Shown: piece by piece, positions 1-11,041 of the stretch
Layout of the letters: every line of letters begins with the position of its first letter
How positions within the stretch are numbered: position 1 is the stretch's first letter
Assembly (NCBI RefSeq): GCF_021155765.1
Contig: NC_060108.1
Coordinates: forward strand, 27,454,025-27,518,024
Direction: 5' to 3'
Length of the DNA stretch: 64,000 nucleotides
From: Diprion similis
Lineage: Eukaryota; Arthropoda; Insecta; Hymenoptera; Diprionidae
Program-made: the position numbers and the translations under genes
The notes under the pieces: model-generated
What the model was told of the DNA's origin: nothing
Databases searched by the model: none
What the model saw: only the letters and a program-made list of their open reading frames with translations

Positions 1-2313
1 AATAGTAAGAATAATTCATTCTTCATCCTATTTATGCTGTGGGCAGAAATTTTCAGAGACAAGGTTGCATACGGCAATAGTTTGCAATACCGCGAAGACA
101 TTGTATTACTTAAAACCGAAATTTGCGAAGCTGTATTACGTACGTGAGAGATGAACAATGGTTGTGCCGCTTTTGTTTCGTCCTCGGTGATGGTATACCT
201 GATGGGTTTCCAGAGAGGGGCATATTATACATTGGGCAAGGTAAATTCCGGGTAAGCTCGGTGCTGAACTTGTTTTCCAAAGTGCTTCCAGCTTCTCCCC
301 CCTGCATTTACGGCTCGCCCACCCAGCGGAGGGTCGCTCGTGGCCTTCGCGAGCTAAAGCCTACTTCGCCGACGCCCGGCGTCGCCGAAGAACTGGGTCA
401 TAACGCTCGAGTCGAGTATACCCCCGACTCCTCCCATTTTCATCCCCGATTTCGTACGTATGTTTACTTCTCGCCTCTCCCGCTCTCCCGCTCTCCCGCT
501 CTCTCCAATCATCCCGTACCTACCCTCCTGAATTTCTACAAACGGCGTGTTTGCTACGCTCGTGAAAATATCACGAGCTCGATTACTGTAGCAGTAAATT
601 ACATTACTGGGCTATGCCTGCCGGTGGTGAGGAAAGCGAACGACTACCTCCCTTGATTTCCGGGACGCGTTTCCCCAGGAGCGCCAAGTAGTGACGGCAT
701 CCCAGGTTGGTGCAGCGCTGGGCTTGAAGGTGATGCCAAAAAGGATTGGTGAAATGTTTTCTCGTGATCGGTTGCTGAGCTGGAGATACAGCCTCGTCGA
801 ATTGGCTGGGATCGCATAGCGTCGAAAAATGAGTACAGAGTGGCCTAAGCAGGAATGAAAATGGAGAACAGGCATGCGCGAGATAGAGTATAGTAATAAA
901 TGATCGAGAGATGGGACGGGAAGTGTCGTATATTACAGGCATGCGAGCAAAGGCGGGGTGCCGGCATGCGCTGTGTGGAAAATGGTTGATTTAGCATCCA
1001 TTTTCACCCGTGGAATATAAAATGAAAAGCCGACGTCATTCTCGCACGTAGCCAGCTCGCCGTTGCTGGCCCTCCGCCGGTCTGCCAATATTCTCTCCTT
1101 CTCGCACGGATACGGATACGTGCACGCGTCTCTTTTTCCCTCTTTTCCTCTGTTTAATGCATATTCAATGTCCCCACGGCTCCACCATATGACGTGCCTC
1201 GCTTTCCTCCCGCTTCCAATCCCCTGATCAGCACTCCACTTTCGCGTTCTGCACGCTTCTTTTCACCCCAGCTCTCTCGTGTAGTGCAAATTGACGCTGT
1301 TCATGCTGCCGATTCTAAATTCAATTAAATCGTCGGTTATGCAATTGACTTATCGTTATATCGCGATCATGTACCGCATGAGGTTCAAATCACTCGGTCA
1401 GGACTGTCTGATGGAACAAATTTCGCCCATATTCTCATATCTGTTAGATTGTGACAACGCTGTACCGTCATACGATGATTTGACGACCGAAGAAGGAGCC
1501 ATGGTCCATATATGGCTCGTTACCTCGTTATTTTTGTCACCTCAAAATCAGCCTCCGACTTATTCTCCAGAATGAAGGACGCAGGATTCACGCGTATAAC
1601 TTCGAGGCGGGAGTTCGCTACGGATCGAGTTACGTTCCTTGTCTTCGGCAGTTTGGACGTAAAACTTTTTACGATCTCTGGATTGAGCTTAATGGAGGAG
1701 AGAAGGCTGTAAGAGGTTCAGCGGAAGCTGTTGTATCCTTTTTCCGAGGTATAGAACTGCATGATAATACATACGTTAAAAAAAATTAATATTCCAGGAA
1801 CTGTTCAGTAAACTGTAAAACCGTTCTAAAATATCTCTTTATGTTTGGTTAAGTGAGATTGTACCCAGGTACGTTTTCTGTCTTAAATCCAGCTCTTGGA
1901 ATAAATATTGGCGTCCACGTAAGATAATTGCTAAACGCAAAACTAGAGTGTTCGGTAAATTCGCTATACATCACCTCATTTCACACCTCGCGTAAGCCGT
2001 AAAATAAAGTCGTAAACAAGGCAAAGGTGTAGGGATGTATATTTGCTGGTGGGGATGTCGATGGAATTTTTTTAATGATTTTCCCTTAACAATCATGAAA
2101 TACTATTTTTTCGGAGAGTCAGCTTGTATTAAAGTATACTTACTGAAATCTCCAATCAAATTTTTCAGCGGGTTTACAAAATGGCTGCCAACATACCATT
2201 AGATATTATAAATTGAAGGGGGGGATGCCCAGGTACAGACGAATAATGGCACAGTTCTCATTCTATGGAAACTCACGTGACAAAATACGTGATATTTTTA
2301 ATTTTTAGTAACA

Positions 2314-2395
2314 CAGTAGACCCTGGTTAAACCGAGCTAATACGGACTCACCTTAGCTCGGATTATTAAAAAACTCAGATAATCGAGAATCATGG
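2314..2395. repeat. Pogo/Tigger-like terminal sequence fragment with hairpin
   Basis: The stretch opens with CAGTAGACCCTGGTTAA, which resembles the terminal inverted repeats of pogo/Tigger-type Tc1-mariner elements. Just inside, CCGAGCTAA (2332-2340) and TTAGCTCGG (2353-2361) form a perfect 9-bp stem with a 12-base loop. I could not find a convincing opposite terminus, so this may be a solo end or a degraded MITE. The family resemblance is from memory and approximate. Confidence 0.35.
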
Positions 2396-3241
2396 TGTGA
2401 CAATAGATTTTTCAGTGATAACGAGTATAAATTATAGTTTTTGTTATTAACAGACTTATGTGTTTACATTGACTTAAATACGCTGAAAAGCTCATGGAAA
2501 TACAATATATCTACTTAATAAAAAAAAAAAAATTGGTTCTCCGGCTATCTCTTATCAAATATGTACGCTAGAACATCACAGTTTTGTAGGCTTATCGCGA
2601 TGTTTACCCTTCATCTACTAAAACATTCGATTCTAGTGTTCGCTACTGTATTATCGAAAAGCTCAGCTTGCGACTGTCAATAGTGAAAAACTCTGCGCAA
2701 GCTTACTAGCAGGATCAGTTTCCCTGGAAAATTGCATCTTAAGATGGGCGATTGCGAGGGTAGTAATTTGCGAAATAGTGGAAGTGTTTTGTGCGGCGAG
2801 TAAACATGCCTGACTGAACCCGGAGTAGGTACAGACGTGGTCTGGTGAGATTCTACCTTTTGTAAAGTCTACACCCCGCAATATGGCTCGCAGAGTTTGG
2901 AGATAACGCACGTAGTCCGACGCACAGAAAGACCCTCCGGGATCCAGGGCTCTTCTCCCTCCCGCCTCTAAGCGCCGTATGACTTGGGTATCACTTAGCA
3001 TACTATTAATAAACGGAGCTTGCTCTATTTACATATTATTAAACCGATAAGAGCGAGGGTGGCACCTCGGCTACTCGCAAATCGTCTAACGACAGGTCCG
3101 GATGAAGGGTAGGTACTTTCACGGCCTATCGAGTTGGTCGTGTCGAATTGCTGGTTCTTTTCAAGCCAACCAAATGGCTGACAATGAGACAATTGATAAA
3201 GAAGAAAGCGAGGAAGTGACTGAAGCACTCTAGAAGTGAAT

Positions 3242-3366
3242 CAGTTATAAGTATACCACTGAAAAGAATCAGTGTATATACACTGAGAATTAGTGAAATA
3301 TCAGTAAAAAGTCACCGAATCGTCAGTGTATAGCACTGGCTTCATCCAGTGGTACTCTTACAACTG
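3242..3366. repeat. Imperfect inverted repeat with CAGTG blocks
   Basis: The left arm 3242-3290 and the reverse complement of the right arm 3318-3366 share the order CAGTT, TAAG, TACCACTG, CAGTG and TATACACTGA, at roughly 70 percent identity with one single-base indel. About 27 bases separate the arms. Short CAGT/ACTG words also recur around it. It could fold into a long hairpin and looks like a MITE or other foldback repeat. No coding capacity is seen. Confidence 0.6.
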
Positions 3367-4512
3367 TGCATCAGTTAATTTTCACTGATTCAAATTTGTT
3401 AGAGAGAAAGGAAAATTTCGAGGAGCGTATAAAAGGGGTTTGAAAAAAACTTACAATCAGATACGAAAGAATTAACCGATGGTGTAAAAAAGTATGAGCT
3501 AAGGCACGGTAGTCGGCAATGACGTGTACTGTCTAGTGCCCCTCGAAGGAGTCAGAGCGTCGCAATTGTCCTTGGGCAGTCGAGCGTGTCTCTGTCTTAC
3601 GCAAGTTCAAGTGAACCACCACCAATGTCAAGACGCGGTGCAAGAGCGTATAATCTTCAGACTTCGTCTTGATAGGGGCCTAGATTCTCACATATTATAC
3701 GGAGTCCATATTCTACCATTCCACGTATTCCAAGTCGACTACCCCAATATCCGATTAGCCCTACAGCACACCGCACACCGAGCACATTTATGCGTTGAAG
3801 CTCTGAAGTTAGTGAGTACATTCCAACAACAAGTATACCTATCCGCTTGTCGCGCCAATATAGTTTTTGAAGAATTATGGCGGTGCAGTGGCGAGGATAA
3901 AGCTAGCAGGTATGGAATCGTTGCTAATAAGAAGCCAGATCTCCATTCGACTGACTGAGCCATTTTGATGAACGTTCTGTAAGTAGTCGATTCCAGAAGT
4001 GTTCTCTTTGCTTTGTGGATTTTCGTTCCATTTGCTTATTGTTTCCATTTTCCATTTAGTCTGCAGGAGGTGGGAGTACCGCGGAGGAACGACTGCACTG
4101 ACACCGTGAGAATTGCGAACTTAATGGCAGCCCATTATGATAATAAACACTTCTGGACTTAGAAGCAGGGATACCTGGCGAGGCCAATTGGCCCGCACCG
4201 CAAACCGAGTATCGCGCAGCAATTTCCACAGCCCTGTAGACCAAGCCACTGGAATTTCCACGTATAAATTATACCTACGTTTATACTCAGTTTACGGGTA
4301 TATGTACGTGCGCCAGAGTTCGGTCGAGCTTAGACTTGCCCCGACTAGACCACCAGCAACATCCACGTCCGGCAATGCCCGGTGCACTACCATTGCGTAT
4401 CTAACGCACGCCGCACGCAACGCATAGCGTATTTTAGAATTATGCAACAGCTCTGCTAAGAAAATATGTGCATAACATATTCCGGCGATATTACCTGTCC
4501 ATTTTGGATCGA

Positions 4513-4530
4513 CCCCCCCCCCCCCCCCCC
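4513..4530 (+). repeat. Poly-C run (18)
   Basis: An uninterrupted run of 18 C. Comparable mononucleotide runs lie at 22838-22853 (16 C), 38236-38257 (22 A, inside a deoxyhypusine synthase intron) and 45804-45821 (18 G, downstream of sgl). Run lengths are prone to sequencing error. Confidence 0.9.
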
Positions 4531-5676
4531 AGTCTAGAACCAGCTGGCCAGTGGTGCTTCGATATCGAGGATTCGTAATTTTTACCGAGAAACTGGCAAC
4601 GACTGACCGGCGAGATAGATCCAAAATCTAGAAGCTGCTGAGCCCTCTTTCCTTTCGTCACCGGAGGTAACGTCTGGGAGGAACCGATTTGCACTCGTGC
4701 CAAGCAAGTGTTAACTCGAGGCTACCGACTAGAACCACGGTGACGACGGGAGGCCGCAGAGTGAAGGTCGAGCGACGAACGGGCGACGTCGAACACCCCT
4801 TGTTTACAAGGAAGCCTAGCCTCGTCACCGCATATATTTACTTAGGTCACCGCATTCGCATTCACTAAGCGTTTGTTCGATCCTCCTTTCCCCCGTCCCT
4901 ACGCGCAAAGTGCAGTGTGCGAGTGTGCCTCTAGTGCCGAGACGTGTCGGCATCCGTACCCTCCTGGAACACTGTGCCAGGAAAGCCGCACCCTTCTTTA
5001 TTAAGTACCTACCTATCGTCCGCACGAGGAGCCGAGCGCAATCTAGGTTTCCTCCTCGCTGACCATTCCTTTCACTTTTATTTATCTTTCAATTTGATAC
5101 AACACCTGAAAAGCACCCCGGCGCCTGCGTGCGAATTGATTCTTTTTTTTCCCACAATTTCAATCCAATATCAGATCTTAACCGCGTATCGATCAATTAA
5201 AGTAAGTCATCCCATATCGAAGTATAAGATAATTGCATTGTTAAGTATAGATCGCTATTGTCAATGGCTCGGCAAAGAATCAGTGACAAAGAATGCCATG
5301 AAAAATCATCGAATAAAGTGTCAAAGCTCCTTCCGAGCGTAGCAAATGTAACGTCGACCAAACGATATTGGATTGGTTTTGCAATAAGCGGTGTAAAAAT
5401 TATACAGCAGAACCAGCAGGTTGTCGGTTGCTCGGCGCATGTACGGCGGGAGTTTGCCGGCCGTCTAATTGTAGGAGAGTTTTGCGATCAAGAGTCTGGA
5501 ATAGGACAGGTATCCGCGTATATAGTGGTGGAACGGTGCACCGAGAGGATAATTTATGATTACGTTTACTCGCGCGTTGCTCCTTTGCGGAGACTTTCCC
5601 AACGTGCACTTTCTAGCCTCCATCACCCACCCATGCAGCTTATCCGCGCCTATCTATTTATCTATCCATCTTTCCG

Positions 5677-5704
5677 TCTATCTATCTATCTATCTATCTA
5701 TCTA
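5677..5704 (+). repeat. (TCTA)n microsatellite
   Basis: Seven uninterrupted TCTA units, preceded from about 5650 by degenerate copies. It is translated into repetitive I-Y-L-S peptides in overlapping frames, which are not genes. Confidence 0.9.
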
Positions 5705-7656
5705 CCCTGTTAGCCGCGGCATATGCCTACGTATGCCTCGACGTAACTTATAGCTCCGATATATTACGATCGCCCGGACTGGTTCCACCTATAGGTACTT
5801 AACATTATACCTATCCATGTGTACGCCTGTCTCCGCACTCTCCTCGCTCCTCTACGCGTGCACGTAGGTAAACCTTCTTTGCTTATTTGTATCCAGGTTC
5901 ATTCCCGAGCTTAATTGCAACGCGAGGCGAACATGTTGCCTAGACGCTACACCCACACGCGCCGGCACTTTCGCAAAAGCGAGTATGCAAAAGTAGAGAT
6001 GCATTAGATCGCTGTGCGCGAAGGAGAAGAAATTATGTACGTGCACCTCTCGACGTCCCTGCATGGCCACAGTCATATCATGTGTTCAACCTGCTTGTCA
6101 CCGCCGCGCACGTTGCAGGACGGATCAAAACGCGATCATGGAGAGATTATTACCCTCAGGTCACGGAAGATGTCGGCATAAAATTCTGCAAACAGTATAA
6201 CCTGCAACGAGGGCTTATAGCGAAACAGGTGTTACGTGACGAAACACGGAAACGTCGGCATAACGAGTCGAGCCTGCGAGCGGTGCTAGTTATAGGCGTC
6301 GGCGTTGCAGTTGCTGTTGCCGTTGCTGTGAACCTTCGGCTACGAGTAATTGACTATTAATACTCGGTCCCTGCGGAGGTTTCAAAGTCTTCTCCTAGCA
6401 TCGCGTTCCTATACCTCGTATACCTCGTTTTTTCTGCTCTCTACGTTATCTGTCCGCGTACGTACGTCGGTCGATCCTAGCCGATCGAAGAAACTCAGAC
6501 AACGTCGGATGGGCGCGCATCGGTTGGCGGACACAAGCAGCACGACGCATTGGTGACGTGGAAAAAAGTTACGCACGCATCGGAATGATTAACCCGAAGC
6601 GATAACGGCACACGCACGACACGACACGACACGACACGGCACCGGACGGTCTAGTGCCGAGGGTACGATTCTCGGGATACAAAAACCGCAGGGAAAAATG
6701 GAGCGGAAGGGAAATGGAATAACAGAGCGTATGAAGAAGATTCGCATCACGGTTCTTTTGTGCTCGGGAGCTGCAGGTTTCCCCTCCGCTCTGCTTGTTC
6801 AACAACGCCGAGGCTCGAGCCCGCGGGCGTCGACCTCCGCCAGCCCGGGACTAAATTCTCATTCGTTGTAAGACGTATTCGGATTCGATTGGCCAGATTC
6901 GCCTTTCGATTTTCATTTGGCGCCTGAAAAATCTCATACAATGCATAATGGAACGTACATCGTCGCTCTGCGCTAAATTTTTCATTTTCATGGTGAAAAT
7001 AGATAAATTATTAGCACCAGAAATGCGAGGACATGCTACGAATGATTCGAGATGAGGAGAGGCATAATTTTCCGTAACTATAATATTCACCGTAAGGCTA
7101 TCGGCGTTATTAATCTGCAGCCTTGTATCCACCGTGGCAGACACGTGAGAAAACGTTACAAGAGATCCCAAGGCGAGTTCATTGCCACGGTTATACCTAC
7201 GCATAAAACGCATGTAACGCCTTGTTGTGCAACTCTTTAATTATGTCTGAATTAATTGGATGATTGTGAGTCGACTAATTAGGGCCAGGCAGTGATCCCC
7301 ACGTGGAAAAATTATCATACATTACAGACGCATAAAACCGTTCATTCATGTTTCTCCCTGATCGTGAGATCCGTACAGTCATGGATCCGATCCCCATAGG
7401 AATATTATATTTCGGGACGAATCCGTTGCGATCACACACGAAATGCCAGCGGCTTCCCCCCTCCAGGGCTGATCAGGTTGGTAATAACAATTGCCAGGAA
7501 ACATAGACGGAAGTGCAACGTATGCTCTCGGCATTTCAACGTTCGTATATCGGGTGCAGCGTTCAGCGAGTTGAATGCGGGGATACAGGTAGGTACTGTC
7601 GGTTTTTATGAGCTACACCGAAGGAGCTGCGGAAGACCTGCAGAGGATCTCGACTG

Positions 7657-7695
7657 ACGGACGGACGGACGGACCGACAGACAGACAGACAGACA
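7657..7695 (+). repeat. (GGAC)n/(AGAC)n microsatellite
   Basis: Tandem GGAC units pass directly into tandem AGAC units, a compound tetranucleotide repeat in non-coding DNA. Confidence 0.85.
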
Positions 7696-8682
7696 GTCGA
7701 ACGCTTATGCATAATTCATAATGGCAAGGTAAGACGCAACGTAACAACTACAGGAACACCCCCCTCCCCCCCCCCGCCCTGTCTCCCACTCTCCCTCTTC
7801 CTTTCTCGCTCATTCTTCCGGGCAATTATACCCATTAGCGGAAAAGTTTGAAACTGAGAGAATAATGCATCGGTTCCTGGCGAACAATCGTCAACATTGT
7901 CATTACGCTCCGGTTATCGCCATCGAAGAGACATAAATAAATGATTTGAACCAACTGTATCCCAAGAGCGCGCTAATTGTGGTAGTAGAGGATATATACA
8001 TTTAACTTTTGACGTTCATCTCTTTATCCACGCTTCTACGTAATACGTTTTTTATCGACGTCTGTCTCATTTTCGTCTGTTTCGAATATGAAAGGAAGCT
8101 GTCGTCCATCTGATTTATGCAATAAAACGACGAAAAAATTGTTGAACAATTTGTTTTGCCGATCTGTTGACTATGAGAAAATGAGATTCAGAGCCAATTT
8201 CTCCTTGGGTCTGTCATCTGACTGGCGGCGCGTTTGCGTTATTAAGGTCTCCTTTCAAATATAAAGCCTGTACAATGTACATTATTATCATTTTTTGAAA
8301 CCTCTTTCAGCCTTGGATGAAAATGCGAGCGATTCCCCCTCGAGCCCGGAGGCGAGGAAACTTCCGAAGGAGCTTCGTTATCTTCTGTGTACTTCTATAT
8401 CAATGCTTTGGGGATCAGGGAAAGCGCGTTTGTCGCGCAAGATATAGGACGATTGACATAAATCGATTATGACTTAGTATTTTTTCACGGTTCGGGAATA
8501 TTTGGTAAACTGTCTAATTGTTATGAATAAATGAATATTCGACTGAAATTGTAAAATATTTTGAATGAAACTGTAAATCATCAAAAAACTTTTTCGCTAT
8601 TGAGACAACATACTGAAATTTACGAAATTTGGACTTTACATAATGCACGATTGCAAAAAAAAAATACGAAATGATTGATTAT

Positions 8683-8780
8683 TCGATTAATTTTTACTGG
8701 TTCAATTGAATTGCAATCGATTATTATATTGGACTCGATTAATCGATGCATCGATTATTTTTAGCTAATAGCCATCTCTA
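8683..8780 (-). mobile_element. Possible hAT-type element end with TCGATTA repeats
   Basis: Read on the minus strand from 8780, the sequence begins TAGAGATGGCTATTAGC, which resembles hAT-superfamily termini. Inside it lie a perfect 16-bp palindrome at 8741-8756 (AATCGATGCATCGATT) and four TCGATTA copies on the plus strand at 8683, 8717, 8735 and 8751. Such subterminal repeats are typical of transposase-binding regions of non-autonomous hAT elements. No second terminus was found. Confidence 0.35.
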
Positions 8781-9812
8781 CAGCTCGCGCGATTCTACGA
8801 GTGCGGCAGCCTCTATGACAGCATTGGAACCGACGGGCTTATAACGAATCTGTAATATACATTCGCGAATGCAGTCCATGGTTATCGTACTGATGTAATA
8901 TGGGCATGTCTTCTCCGTTGTGGCGATGCATCGTCGAGGGTTTGGAACAGCTAGAAACCGCGAGGCCGGCGGTTGCGGCTGTACCGAGATGCAGATCGTG
9001 CATACCCGTAAATCTCCCGCAAATCCTAAATCTATAAACCCAACGTCGCACGCGGCTTTCTATACACACTTACGTACACGATCCTAGATATATGGAACGC
9101 ATGCACGATATTACGAATCGCTTGAACGAGGCTAAAAATTTCGAGGTGTCCGTTACAACGCTGTATGGAGATATGCATCGAGCGATTCAAATTCGTACAA
9201 GATACATACTGTAGAACCGTGCAGCTCTAGCGCGCGCTACAAGCATGCTGCAGGAGTTAATTAAACTTCGCATTCGTCACGATAAATCATGAAATAACAT
9301 TCGAACACGTTTCCTTAGAGATAAAACTAAATACGCGTAAATCTCACGAACGTGAATAATTGCGTTCGCTTTGCGAGAGATCCTTTTGTACACACGTATC
9401 CTCGGAGTTTATCGCTCATAGATATTGTTACCTAGATTTATCATCTGTAAAAACATCAACGTCGCAGAGAAATAACTTGAGTCTTCTCAATCGGTGACTG
9501 AGAAATGAAAAGTTTCACTGAAACATTGTTACCGTTATTATTATTGCTTTTATTAGAATAATTTTTATATTTATCAATACCGAAATTGTCATCTTTTATA
9601 ATACATCATTCGAAAAAACTACGTTCCGGAGAAAAGTTTGTTGACAAATGTATCTTCGATTTAGATTCTCGAATCTAGAATTTTCCAGTACAGAGCATCA
9701 TCTGAATTAATTGAAGCGGCTACTGTAGCCTGCGTTATTCATACGGCATAGAATTCGCCGAGGTGACGTGTGTGCGATTTGGGTCATTGCTCTGTCGTAG
9801 AAAAATATGCAT

Positions 9813-9838
9813 TATATATATAAATATATATATATATT
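9813..9838 (+). repeat. (TA)n-rich microsatellite
   Basis: An AT dinucleotide tract with one AAA interruption. Similar tracts occur at 34098-34117 and 48531-48548. Confidence 0.85.
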
Positions 9839-10122
9839 TATACATACACATACAGACTTACACATGTGTTGGCGAACGTGTTTCCCATTCGTGAGTCGAA
9901 GATCGAGCAGCAATAACCGCTTACACGTCTGACTGACGAAATTTTTCAAGCTATATAACTGACGATGAGTCAAAAAATGGGATAAGTAATTAAATAAATA
10001 TACGTTAGAGATTAGGCGTTTACAACCGGGCGACTGAATAAATCGTAAATTGTGTCCCCCTGTCTCCGGCTCTCTTCCCCCTTGGGTTGTCGTCTTGTTA
10101 TTAGAGACAGCACCGCTTAAGT

Positions 10123-10133
10123 AAGATGGCGGC
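10123..10133 (+). promoter_or_regulatory. YY1/Pho-like motif overlapping an ATG
   Basis: AAGATGGCGGC matches the YY1/Pho-type AANATGGCGGC motif, which in animals often sits just downstream of transcription starts. Its ATG opens a short frame (M-A-A-A-R) that runs into an AG|GTAACG donor-like site at 10139-10141. It could therefore be a first exon of an unseen plus-strand gene. No following exon was found, so only the motif is supported. Confidence 0.3.
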
Positions 10134-11031
10134 GGCTCGGAGGTAACGGTAATTCGAAGGTGAATGCTCTAGCAAATTGCGAATCACAACACACGAACGC
10201 TGCGCCAACACGCGGCTGGGCCAAGAAAAGCCGAGCCAACAAAACCGAACCGAAGCAAATCCTACCTTAAATTGCCATACATTATCTCATCTGCGAAACT
10301 GTATGTAATAGTACATGGTATAGTATGTAGGTAATGTTTCGGTGCGCATGGTTCGTATGTGTCTCAGCCTCTTGTTAAAGAGTTGCCTTAAATACCTAGC
10401 TGCAGTGATTACTTGCTAAGTTACAAATATACCTTCTTTCTACGCGTGTAATAATTTCTCTCTGCACGTCAGGAGTATCGACAGATCCTCGCTACCGCGT
10501 CCATTAAGAAAAGTTATAGGCTGTTTGACGAGAGATGTGTAGTCAGCTTTCGAAATCGGTTTAAATCTGACGAATTTACATAAAAACTTCGCGTTGTTTT
10601 TCAAAGAAGTTGTTTCACATGCAGCCAGAAATAGCGAGGGGACGACAATACATGTATATGACGTGTGCGGAATGGGATAACCATAAAGGAAGAAATTTAT
10701 AGGTGTACATCGGCGAATTTTTACGCCGGAGAAACACAACGAGAAATATCGGTGTCAACGATCTCCAAACGAGTTCGACATTCCAACGCGTTCAAACTTG
10801 CGTTGAGTGTAAACAGCCGCAACATAATCGGTTGGTCATCGCGTCTACAACCTCCTCGCCTGAATCGAGAAAGGACCGAAAGAATTTCGACGCAGTTGCG
10901 GCATTGTGTGTGATGTAAAATTTTTTTTTGCAACACTTGCTTGGAAACTTCAATTTTCGCAGCTTGTGGGGCGTGCGTAAAGTAACGTATTTCTGAACAG
11001 TATAAAAATAGAACAGATAGGACTTGTTTCA

Positions 11032-11041
11032 GCGCATGCGC
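11032..11041. promoter_or_regulatory. NRF1/Ewg-type palindrome
   Basis: GCGCATGCGC is the palindromic binding core of NRF1 (Ewg in flies), frequent in housekeeping promoters. It lies about 0.9 kb right of the YY1-like site. The same 10-mer occurs in the sgl upstream region at 42793-42802, where promoter function is more credible. Confidence 0.35.

Noticed and set aside
123..656. 177-codon plus-strand open frame
   Set aside because: GC-rich, no domain or conserved motif, other frames also open over parts of it; likely chance.
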